The position numbers and the translations under genes are program-made. Under the pieces are notes generated by a model. The model was not told where the DNA came from, did no database searches, and saw nothing but the letters and a program-made list of their open reading frames with translations. From NCBI GenBank assembly GCA_046160485.1, contig JBJXGV010000013.1:11689-75688 (forward strand): a stretch of DNA of 64,000 bases, read 5' to 3'. Source of the DNA: JBJXGV01 sp046160485. GTDB taxonomy: Bacteria; Orphanbacterota; Orphanbacteria; JBJXGV01. Below are positions 51,746 to 59,847 of the stretch, one piece after another; position 1 is the first letter of the stretch, and each line of letters opens with the position of its first letter.

Positions 51746-52051
51746 CTGGAGGTCCCCGGTGCCGTGCCGCGCGGCGCGAAACGGTCGCCGCATTCCGATC
51801 GAGGAGTCTCGATGATAACGCAAGCCGTCGCCGCCGTCGTCGGGCGCCGCGAGCGCGCGTTCGGCGATCACCGCGGGCCGGCCGCGCCGCCGCGCCTCAT
51901 ACGGGCGCGACGGGCGGCATGAAGGCTGTCGCCTCGTTTTCTCGCGTAGTGCTGTGAAGGCGCCGACCACGGCGAACAGCGTTCGGGACGCACACGACGC
52001 CACGCGTCACGTGCAGCGCAAACCACATCGCACAAAAAGGCGGGGAATCTC
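51746..52051. other. 306-base divergent intergenic region
   Basis: Lies between the ECF sigma gene (left) and the secreted WDG-repeat protein (right). It should hold both promoters; no clear -35/-10 pair and no motif shared with other sites was found. Only the ribosome sites near the ends are clear. Confidence 0.4.
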
Positions 52052-54673
52052 ATGAGCGATAACATTCGGAAGTCTCTACCGCGAGTCGGGCACGACGCCA
52101 TGACTCGTGCCGCGCACCGGATCCCTTTCGCGGCCGCGCTCGTCGCCGCGCTGTTGCTTGCGATCGTGCCGCGTGTCGCCCTCGCGCAGACCTGCGAGCC
52201 GACCTGGCTCCCCGGCGAGGGCGCCCCCGGCGCCGGGCCAACCTACCCGAACGAGGTCTCCGACTTTGCCGTCTACGACGACGGAAACGGCCCGGCGCTC
52301 TACATGGGCGGAACGATCGACTACGCCGGCAACGAGCGCATATCCAACGAGGTCAATTCCGCGGTGGTCCGCTGGGACGGCTCCACGTTCTCGATCATCG
52401 GCGAGGTGAACGGCGCGCGGGTCTCGGCGCTGACGGTTTACGACGGGAAACTCATCGTCGGCGGAGGATTCTCCGAGGTCGATGGCGTCAGCGCGAAGGA
52501 CGTCGCCGCGTGGGACGGTTCGCAGTGGTCGGCGCTCGGCACGGGAATCTCGGGCGGCGCGAACGGCGTGTGGGACCTCTTCGTCCACGACGGCAAACTC
52601 ATCGCAACCGGGGGATTCAACACGGCGGGCGGCGTCCCCGCGGCGAACATCGCGCAGTGGGACGGCGCGGCGTGGTCACCGCTCGGGCCGGGAATCTCGA
52701 GCACGGGTCGCGCGCTTACTGAGTTCGAGGGCGACCTCGCCGTCGGAGGACTCTTCGTCACCGCGGGCGGCGACACGGTTCATCGCGTCGCGCGCTGGGA
52801 CGGCGCGGCGTGGTCCGCGTTCGGCGGCGGTCTCATCAGCTCGAATGTCTACGCCCTCACGACATTCGACATGGATGGCGCTGGCCCCGACCCGGCGCGC
52901 CTCGTCGCGGGCGGCAGCTTCTCGACGGCGTCCGGCATCGACGACCTCGCGTACTGGAACGGGACGACGTGGCTCGAGTTCGAGGGCGGCGCCTTCGCGG
53001 TCGGATCGCTCCTTCCGCTCGGCGGCGAGTTGATTGTCGGCGGCCGCTTCAGCTACGTCGGCGGCGGGACGAGCAACCCCGCCGAGAGCGTCGCGCGCTG
53101 GACGCCCGGAAGTGGTTGGGCGCCGCTCGGCGTTGGGCTCGAAAACGGCTCCGCCGCGGACGTCTACGCGCTCGCCGAGTACGCGGGCTCGATCTTCGCG
53201 GGCGGCGACTTCGACTATTCCGGCTCGCAGTCGATGCTGCACGTCGCTCGCTGGGACGGCGCGGAGTGGCGCGCGCTCTCGGGCGGAATCGGCGGGAGCG
53301 GGGGCTTCACCGCTGTGCACGCACTCCTGCCGTACGGCGACGGCGTCGTCGTCGGAGGGCGATTCACATCGGTCGGGGACGCGGTCGACGCGAACGACAT
53401 CGCGCTGCGGACGCCGTCCGGCTGGTCGGCATTCGGCGCGGGTCTCGGCGAAGGAAACGACCAGGGCAGCACGGGCTCCGCGGTCAACGCGCTTGCTCTT
53501 CACAACGGCGCGATCCACGCAGCGTGGTACGACTTCGACTCCTCACCGAGCCGTTCGCACGTGTCGTACTGGGACGGCGCCGCGTGGAACTCGATCGGCA
53601 TCATTCTGAGCGGGAACTGGTTCAACGCGCTCCACTCGCACGGCGGCGATCTCTTCGTCGCCGGGAGCTTCACGTCGATGAACTCGACGTTGATGAACCG
53701 AATCGCGCGATGGGATGGCGCGAGTTGGTCGCCGCTGGCCGACAGCCTCATCGGCGTCGACCATGTCATCAACGCGCTCGGCTCGTTCGAAGGCGACCTG
53801 ATCCTCGGGGGGCGCTTCTCGAACGCGGGTGGAGTCGCGGCGAGCGGCGTGGCGCGCTGGAACGGAACGGAATTCAGCCCGATGGGCGCGGGCTTCTCCG
53901 TCTCCGGAGGCGCCACGGTCTACGACTTCGAAATCCACGACGGCGCGCTCCACGCCGCGCACTCGAACGGCATCTATCGCTGGGACGGCGCGGCGTGGAC
54001 GCGGGTCGTCAACGCAACCGACGTCAAGGCGCTCTTGTCCGTCGAGAGCGACCTCTACTTCGCGGGCCGCTTCTCGGCAGCCGGTGGCGTTACCGTCGAA
54101 GATGTCGCGCGATGGGACGGTGTCGAGGTCCGCGCCATCGGCGCGGGGCTCGGGCCCGGCGGGTTCGGCGCTTACGCGCTCGCACAATTCGCGGACGGAA
54201 CGATCGCCGTCGGGCACCAAGAACCGCTCGCCGGCGACGACGTCTCGTATGCGTTCGCGCGCATCGATCCGTGCGTCGCCACGGCCGTCGGCGATCCGCC
54301 GATGGACGATGCGTCGCCGGGCGGCGCGAGCGACGCGACGTGGGCCGGCCTCGAGTTCGGCGGCGTGTTCACGCACGCCGGCGGCGCGGCGTTTTCGCTC
54401 TCGCTTCCGTTCGCGGCGGACGCGCAGCTCACCGTCTACGACGTGACGGGGCGCGAGGTCGCGCACTGGCGCGACGCCAACGCGAGCGCCGGGCGCCGGC
54501 GGCTCGCGCTCGCGGATCTCTCGGGCGCGAGCGGCGCGAGCGGCGCGGGTGGCGGCGCCGCCTCCGGCCGCGCGCCGCGCGCACTCGCGAGCGGCGTCTA
54601 CTTCGGCAAGCTCGACGTGAGCGCCGGCGCCCGCGCAGCGACACGCATCACACGCGCGATCCACATTCGCTAG
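52052..54673 (+). CDS. secreted beta-propeller-like repeat protein with FlgD-like C-terminus
   Basis: 873 residues. After a signal peptide (AALVAALLLAIVPRVALAQ, near 30-45) about thirteen repeats of roughly 50-60 residues follow, centred on a Trp-Asp/Asn-Gly motif (VARWDGAAWSAFGGGL, AQWDGAAWSPLGPGI, RWDGASWSPLAD) with ranges such as GGRFSYVGGGTSNPAESVAR. They resemble Kelch- or delta-60-like repeats. The C-terminal roughly 100 residues (AADAQLTVYDVTGREVAHWR...GVYFGKLDV) form a FlgD-like/T9SS-like sorting or adhesion domain. It is probably secreted or surface-attached. A similar gene with different repeats follows. Confidence 0.85.
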   Translation: MSDNIRKSLPRVGHDAMTRAAHRIPFAAALVAALLLAIVPRVALAQTCEPTWLPGEGAPGAGPTYPNEVSDFAVYDDGNGPALYMGGTIDYAGNERISNEVNSAVVRWDGSTFSIIGEVNGARVSALTVYDGKLIVGGGFSEVDGVSAKDVAAWDGSQWSALGTGISGGANGVWDLFVHDGKLIATGGFNTAGGVPAANIAQWDGAAWSPLGPGISSTGRALTEFEGDLAVGGLFVTAGGDTVHRVARWDGAAWSAFGGGLISSNVYALTTFDMDGAGPDPARLVAGGSFSTASGIDDLAYWNGTTWLEFEGGAFAVGSLLPLGGELIVGGRFSYVGGGTSNPAESVARWTPGSGWAPLGVGLENGSAADVYALAEYAGSIFAGGDFDYSGSQSMLHVARWDGAEWRALSGGIGGSGGFTAVHALLPYGDGVVVGGRFTSVGDAVDANDIALRTPSGWSAFGAGLGEGNDQGSTGSAVNALALHNGAIHAAWYDFDSSPSRSHVSYWDGAAWNSIGIILSGNWFNALHSHGGDLFVAGSFTSMNSTLMNRIARWDGASWSPLADSLIGVDHVINALGSFEGDLILGGRFSNAGGVAASGVARWNGTEFSPMGAGFSVSGGATVYDFEIHDGALHAAHSNGIYRWDGAAWTRVVNATDVKALLSVESDLYFAGRFSAAGGVTVEDVARWDGVEVRAIGAGLGPGGFGAYALAQFADGTIAVGHQEPLAGDDVSYAFARIDPCVATAVGDPPMDDASPGGASDATWAGLEFGGVFTHAGGAAFSLSLPFAADAQLTVYDVTGREVAHWRDANASAGRRRLALADLSGASGASGAGGGAASGRAPRALASGVYFGKLDVSAGARAATRITRAIHIR

Positions 54674-54734
54674 ACGTCGCCGGATGCACGCGGCTGGCGC
54701 AGTCGTCGTCTCAGAATTTCAGGAGGGCCGTACC

Positions 54735-56783
54735 GTGAAGAGATGCCACCTCACCATCACGCTCGTACTCATCGCCACGTGCGCAGCGCTCTCCGTGCGC
54801 GCGTCCGCGCAGACGCTCGTGCTCGAGGCCGCGGATGCCTCGGCGAACGTGGTCGGCCTCTACAACTCGCTCGCGCTCGATGCGGCGGGAAACCCGCACG
54901 TGAGTTACCTCGACAACACGAGCGTAGATTTGAGATACGCACGCAAATCCGGTGGCGTGTGGACGATCGAAACGGCGGACGGCTCGGCGAACAGCGTCGG
55001 CTGGTACACGTCGCTCGCGCTCGACGCAGCGGGGAATCCGCACATCAGCTACCAGGACGCGACGGACGGCGCGCTCAAGTACGCGCGGAAAACCGCGGGC
55101 ACTTGGACGGTCGAGACGGCCGACGCGTCGGCGAACTTTGTCGGTGTGTATACGTCGTTGGCGCTCGACGCGTCTGGAAACCCTCACGTGAGTTATCAAG
55201 ACAACACGCCGGATGACCTCAAGTATGCGAGGAAGACCGGAGGTACATGGACGATCGAAACGGTGGACGGTTCAGCGAGCTTCGTCGGCCTCTACTCGTC
55301 GCTGGCGCTCGACGCGGCGGGTAACCCGCACGTCAGCTACTACTCGGCGACGGGAGTCGATCTCAAGTACGCGCGCAAGTCCGGCGGCGTTTGGATTCTC
55401 GAAACGGCGGATGCTTCGGCGAATTTAGTCGGAACGTATTCGTCGTTGGCGCTCGACGCATCGGGCAACCCGCACGTGAGCTATTTCGATGGCACAACGA
55501 CCGATCTTAAGTACGCGCGGAAATCCTCCGGCGTCTGGACGCGCGAGACGGCGGACGGTTCGGCGAACCAGGTGGGGCAGTCCTCGTCGATCGCGCTCGA
55601 CGCGGGGGGCAATCCTCACGTGGGCTACTACGACGCGACGACGGATGATCTCAAGTACGCACGAAAGTTGGGGGACGTGTGGACGATCGAGACGCTCGAC
55701 GGTTCCGCAAACGACGCCGGAGCCCACGCGTCGCTCGCGCTCGATGCTGCCGGCCATCCACACGTGACCTACCAGGACGCGACGACCAACGACCTCAGAT
55801 ACGCGTATATCCCGAGTGTGCAGATCATCTCGCCGCAACTGGGCGTCACCTGGGCGGTCGGAAGCGAGCAGGCGATCACGTGGTCGGTCACCGGCGGGCT
55901 GCCGATCGACAACTCCGACGTGTATATCTCCCTCGACGGCGGGAACACGTTCACGCAGATCCGCAACGAGGCGCGCGATCCGGGAATGACGCTACGCGTC
56001 CCGCACACGCCGACGCGTTTCGCGTCGATCAAAATCATCCGGCCCTCGCCGTACACCGAGGCGTACATGGACTCGTTCTTCACGATCGACGCGTCCATTG
56101 CGCTCAACAAGTTCGTCGCGCGCGTCGCCGCCGGCGACGGCGCGACCGCGAGCGCCAAGGGTTGGCCGCGCGCGTCGGCATCGAACGGCGGATTCATCGA
56201 TGGCGCGGCATCGGCTTCGCCACCGGTTCATGTGAGTTGGGAGACGACGCCCGGGCGAGACGCGCAGATCCGGTATCGTCTCGAGCGCGCGATGGGCGGC
56301 GACGCCTCGTCGCCCGCGTTTGCCGCGATCCATCGCGAGCCGCTCGACGCGGACGAGTACCTCGACGCGGAAGTCGACGCGGCGAGCCTGGCGGGCGGCT
56401 CGGCCTCGGCCGTGCGCTACCGGCTGGTCGCGATCAATGGCCTCGGCGAGGAGTACGCGCTTGGCCAGACCGCGATCGATATCGAACCGGCGCTCGCGCG
56501 CGACGCGCTTCTCTCCGTGTCGCCGAATCCCGCGCCGCGCGGCGAGGCTCGCGTTAGCTATCGCGTCGGCACGGACCTCTTCGCGGCGGAGGTCGCGATA
56601 TACGACGTCGCGGGCCGGCGCGTGCGCATGCTGGCGTCGGGGCGGCTGGCGCCCGGCGTGCGCGAGGTCGCGTGGGATGGGCTCGACGATCGCGGCGCTC
56701 GCGTCCCTGCCGGCGTCTACTTCGTTCGTTCCGCCGTGAGCGGCGCGGAGGTCGCTTCGCGGCGTCTCGTGGTCGTGCGATGA
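54735..56783 (+). CDS. secreted protein with eight 47-residue tandem repeats and FlgD-like C-terminus
   Basis: GTG 54735 with AGGAGG eight bases upstream; 682 residues. After a signal peptide come eight very similar repeats with the core SLALDAAGNPHVSYxDxTxxDLKYARKxGGVWTIETADGSANxVG. They end near residue 360 with an Ig-like domain (QIISPQLGVTWAVGSEQAIT, LPIDNSDVYISLDGG). The C-terminus (EVAIYDVAGRRVRMLASGRL ... VPAGVYFVR) is a FlgD-like/T9SS-like sorting module. Presumably cell-surface or secreted. The repeats are similar at DNA level, so copy number may vary between strains. Confidence 0.88.
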   Translation: MKRCHLTITLVLIATCAALSVRASAQTLVLEAADASANVVGLYNSLALDAAGNPHVSYLDNTSVDLRYARKSGGVWTIETADGSANSVGWYTSLALDAAGNPHISYQDATDGALKYARKTAGTWTVETADASANFVGVYTSLALDASGNPHVSYQDNTPDDLKYARKTGGTWTIETVDGSASFVGLYSSLALDAAGNPHVSYYSATGVDLKYARKSGGVWILETADASANLVGTYSSLALDASGNPHVSYFDGTTTDLKYARKSSGVWTRETADGSANQVGQSSSIALDAGGNPHVGYYDATTDDLKYARKLGDVWTIETLDGSANDAGAHASLALDAAGHPHVTYQDATTNDLRYAYIPSVQIISPQLGVTWAVGSEQAITWSVTGGLPIDNSDVYISLDGGNTFTQIRNEARDPGMTLRVPHTPTRFASIKIIRPSPYTEAYMDSFFTIDASIALNKFVARVAAGDGATASAKGWPRASASNGGFIDGAASASPPVHVSWETTPGRDAQIRYRLERAMGGDASSPAFAAIHREPLDADEYLDAEVDAASLAGGSASAVRYRLVAINGLGEEYALGQTAIDIEPALARDALLSVSPNPAPRGEARVSYRVGTDLFAAEVAIYDVAGRRVRMLASGRLAPGVREVAWDGLDDRGARVPAGVYFVRSAVSGAEVASRRLVVVR

Positions 56784-56955
56784 AAGCGCCGCGATGAGAT
56801 CGACGGCCGGCGCCGCATTCGTCGCGCGACGACGCGGCGCACGGCACCGACATGACGATCTCGGCCGCGAATCGGAACTCGACGGTTTGCGCGCCGAGCG
56901 CGGCGTCGATCACGGGCCCGACCGCGACTTCGCGCTCGAGCCGCGCTGCCGCTCA
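56784..56955. other. intergenic stretch with no intact gene
   Basis: Between the FlgD-tail protein on the plus strand and the pseudogene on the minus strand. On the minus strand a run reads like decayed coding (PVIDAALGAQTVEFRFAAEI) but lacks a start. No further feature seen. Confidence 0.3.
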
Positions 56956-57060
56956 TCACAGGCCGCGCCGTCGCGCTCCTCGATACGAGCGCCGCGTCTC
57001 GCCCTCCGCGCGCGCGACGCCGGCGCTTGCGAGCACCAACGCGCGCGCGACGCTTGTCAT
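56956..57060 (-). pseudogene. 5' remnant of a third propeller paralogue
   Basis: Reading from ATG 57060, 34 codons (MTSVARALVLASAGVARA, then EGETRRSYRG) line up with the signal peptide and the start (GESWRYYRPG) of the genes at 57105 and 59493. The bases before it repeat their leader, including GAGGAG. The frame then meets a stop at 56958-56956. The body of the gene is lost. Confidence 0.65.
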
Positions 57061-57104
57061 CACCCATGCCTACACGATGTCCGACCTCCTCGTCGGCGTC
57101 CTTC

Positions 57105-57459
57105 TCAGCGAATGACGCTCATCTTGCGCGTGAGATTGCGCTCCGGCGTTATCAGCTTGTAGAAGTACGTGCCGCTCGTGACGGCGCGACCGCTCTGATC
57201 AGTTCCGTCCCAAGTCATTTGGTGTTCGCCGCCGGCCAATCTTCGATCGACGAGCGTGCGCACGAGCCGCCCCGACACGTCGAACACGGAGACCTGCGCC
57301 TCCTGCGGTCGCGGCAGGCTGAAGTGGAGCGTGGTCGACGATCGGAACGGGTTCGGCGAGTTCTGCAGGAGCGCGAGGCTCGGCGCGGCGAGTCCTTCAT
57401 CGACGGCGACAGGATTCTGGAACGGGATGGTCAACACCGCGATGCCGCGGCTTGCGCAG
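57105..57459 (-). repeat. near-identical C-terminal cassette, copy 1
   Basis: 355 bases that match 59493-59847 (offset 2388) with nine differences, none changing the protein. They encode the FlgD-like tail and the last propeller edge (CASRGIAVLTIPFQNP). Beyond the cassette the two genes diverge sharply. Confidence 0.85.
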
Positions 57460-59462
57460 CTCATCCACAGCTCGTATCCCTCCGGTATGATGTTGACCTC
57501 CATGTCGAGCACGATGTAGTGCGGCATCCCGCCCCATTGCCACTCTCCATTCGGCGGCGCAGGGAAGAGCCCAACCTGTGTTCCGTCCCACCAGAGGAGT
57601 CCGGCGTTGATAAACGGCCAATCCGTGTTGTACACCATCCATACCCGACCGTCGGGCGTCACCCTGCCAGGAGTGACAATTGGCGTTGGGAATGGCCAAT
57701 CGGCGTCGCTGCTTTGCCAAATCTCATGTGTGCCCGTGTTCGCATCGATCCGGATCAGCGCGCCGCTCGTTCCGTCTGTCGCTCCAACCCAGCAGATGTC
57801 GTTGTGATCGACCGCCAGACCCTGGAACTGGTAGAACCCGAGTTCGGGCACGTCGTCCATCGAGAAAGTGAAGCTCGACGTTCCATCGGTGCGCAGAATC
57901 TCCGCCCCGCTCGCGCACCAGATGGTTCCAGGACGATCCGGGTCGCTCTGGAGAGAAGCGCCACCACCGCCAACAAGTATCCCATCGCCCTCGAAGATCC
58001 ACAGGCCACCATAATGACCGATGCCCCAGAGGCGGCCGAGTGAGTCCTCGACGTACTGCCGCATCTGATCCTGTCCGCCGGGGAGCTGGGTCCACGACGT
58101 TCCGTCGAATTCGTGCGTGAACTGGTTGATCGGGTTGGCGACGACGCGGCCATTGGAGGGGCGCACGTAGACCGCCTCGCTTTGAGGCGCTCCGGGCCAC
58201 GGCCAGGGCTCGGTCAAGCCGTAGCCATCCTGGTTGACGAACCCAGTCCAGCGCGTCCCGTCGAACTTGACCATGCCGCCAATGGCTGGACCCGCGTTGG
58301 CGCAGGCGTACACGTCGCCAGTCTGCGGGTCGATCGCCACGTCATTGTTGAAGAGGTCGAACTGGCTCGTGTTGGTGACGCGGTAGCGCTGCCAGACGCC
58401 GGTCTCGGCATCGCGCCGGAACACTCCCCCGGTAAACGTACCGCTCAACCAAATGTTGCCAGCCGCATCGATATCAGGGCCAGTGATGAATCCGCTGGCC
58501 GGTTCTGGTCCCAAATTGATCCACGCCGTGCCGTCGAAGCGGTAAAGGTCCGCGTAGCCGTCCACCAGGAGCGCTTGCATATTTCCGAACGCGCGGACCG
58601 CAGCGTATGGGACTTGCGGATGCCGTGGCGGCAGGGGCGGAGTGACCCACGTACCGTTCGGCCGAATGCAATCCAGTATCTCTTCGCCTTGATTGCCGAA
58701 CCACCTGGTCATCCAGACGTTTCCGGCCTCATCCGCCGCGTCCTGCGACTGCAACGACGCCGGCTGGCCCTCGCCGAACGAGTAGGTCGTCCAGGTGTTC
58801 GTGACGCTATCCCACCGCTCCATCCCGTCGTAACCTTCGAGGTCGCTCCATATGTAGTAGCCACCGCCAGGCTTGGGTTGGGCGGCGATTCTGCTGCCAC
58901 CGCGTCCATTCATATGGGTCCACTGTTTGGTCGCCGGGTTGTACCGAGTCAAGCCGCCGCCCGCCCAGATCGTCGACTCCGCGGAGATCCAGATCGATCC
59001 ATCCGGCGCGAGCGCGATGTCTCGCGTCAGTCCACCCGGCAGGGCGGAGTTTCCGGGGCCGAACCGCACGAGCGAGCTTGGCCCGGCCGCGAGGTTCATC
59101 CGCAGCGCCCCGCGCCATGTGCCCATCCAGAGGTTCCCCTGCTGGTCTGCCACCATGTCCGTTACCCGGCTGACACCAACATCGTTCGCACTCCCGATCA
59201 CCGGGTAGTCGATGTTGGAGACGTTGATCCAGCGGTTTTCAGCCTGAATGAATTTGGCGACGCCGCCCTCTTCGGCGGTTGGGTTGTATCCTCCGATCCA
59301 TGGATCGCCGTCCGCATCGATGAAGATCGCCTCGTTGTAGTCGCCCTGGATGCCGGTGTTTCCCGGGCGGTAGTATCGCCACGACTCGCCCGTCGCACGG
59401 GCGAGGGTGGCGCTTGTGAGCACCAGCAACAGCACAACGCTTGAAGCAACCCATGTTCGCAT
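57105..59462 (-). CDS. secreted beta-propeller protein with FlgD-like sorting tail, paralogue 1
   Basis: 785 residues. Signal peptide ASSVVLLLVLTSATLARA, then repeated propeller segments (DADGDPWIGGYNPTAEEGGV, DIALAPDGSIWISAE, VAIDPQTGDVYACANAG, IDAAGNIWLSGT) like two-component-regulator-propeller blades. The last 85 residues (SPNPFRSSTTLHFSLPRPQE to RKMSVIR) are a FlgD-like/T9SS-type C-terminal domain, with a Pro/Ser linker. It lies 30 bases after its paralogue at 59493; the C-terminal 117 residues of both are identical. GAGGAG precedes ATG 59462. Probably secreted or surface-linked; ligand unknown. Confidence 0.88.
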   Translation of the reverse strand: MRTWVASSVVLLLVLTSATLARATGESWRYYRPGNTGIQGDYNEAIFIDADGDPWIGGYNPTAEEGGVAKFIQAENRWINVSNIDYPVIGSANDVGVSRVTDMVADQQGNLWMGTWRGALRMNLAAGPSSLVRFGPGNSALPGGLTRDIALAPDGSIWISAESTIWAGGGLTRYNPATKQWTHMNGRGGSRIAAQPKPGGGYYIWSDLEGYDGMERWDSVTNTWTTYSFGEGQPASLQSQDAADEAGNVWMTRWFGNQGEEILDCIRPNGTWVTPPLPPRHPQVPYAAVRAFGNMQALLVDGYADLYRFDGTAWINLGPEPASGFITGPDIDAAGNIWLSGTFTGGVFRRDAETGVWQRYRVTNTSQFDLFNNDVAIDPQTGDVYACANAGPAIGGMVKFDGTRWTGFVNQDGYGLTEPWPWPGAPQSEAVYVRPSNGRVVANPINQFTHEFDGTSWTQLPGGQDQMRQYVEDSLGRLWGIGHYGGLWIFEGDGILVGGGGASLQSDPDRPGTIWCASGAEILRTDGTSSFTFSMDDVPELGFYQFQGLAVDHNDICWVGATDGTSGALIRIDANTGTHEIWQSSDADWPFPTPIVTPGRVTPDGRVWMVYNTDWPFINAGLLWWDGTQVGLFPAPPNGEWQWGGMPHYIVLDMEVNIIPEGYELWMSCASRGIAVLTIPFQNPVAVDEGLAAPSLALLQNSPNPFRSSTTLHFSLPRPQEAQVSVFDVSGRLVRTLVDRRLAGGEHQMTWDGTDQSGRAVTSGTYFYKLITPERNLTRKMSVIR

Positions 59463-59492
59463 GATGTTTCGTCTCCTCGTTGGTGTTCTGCG

Positions 59493-59847
59493 TCAGCGAA
59501 TGACGCTCATCTTGCGCGTGAGGTTGCGCTCCGGCGTTATCAGCTTGTAGAAGTACGTGCCGCTCGTGACGGCGCGACCGCTCTGATCGGTTCCGTCCCA
59601 CGTCATTTGATGTTCGCCGCCGGCCAATCGTCGATCGACGAGCGTGCGCACGAGCCGCCCCGACACGTCGAACACGGAGACCTGCGCCTCCTGCGGTCGC
59701 GGCAGGCTGAAGTGGAGCGTGGTCGACGATCGGAACGGGTTCGGCGAGTTCTGAAGGAGCGCGAGACTCGGCGCGGCGAGTCCTTCATCGACGGCGACAG
59801 GATTCTGGAACGGGATGGTCAGGACCGCGATGCCGCGGCTTGCGCAG
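59493..59847 (-). repeat. near-identical C-terminal cassette, copy 2
   Basis: Partner of 57105-57459; nine silent differences in 355 bases. The 5' ends of the two genes share only moderate similarity, so the cassette was recently exchanged or is under strong constraint. Confidence 0.85.

Noticed and set aside
54838..55810. Regular 141-bp repeats considered as a CRISPR array
   Set aside because: Far too long as repeats, no unique spacers, and fully coding in one frame.
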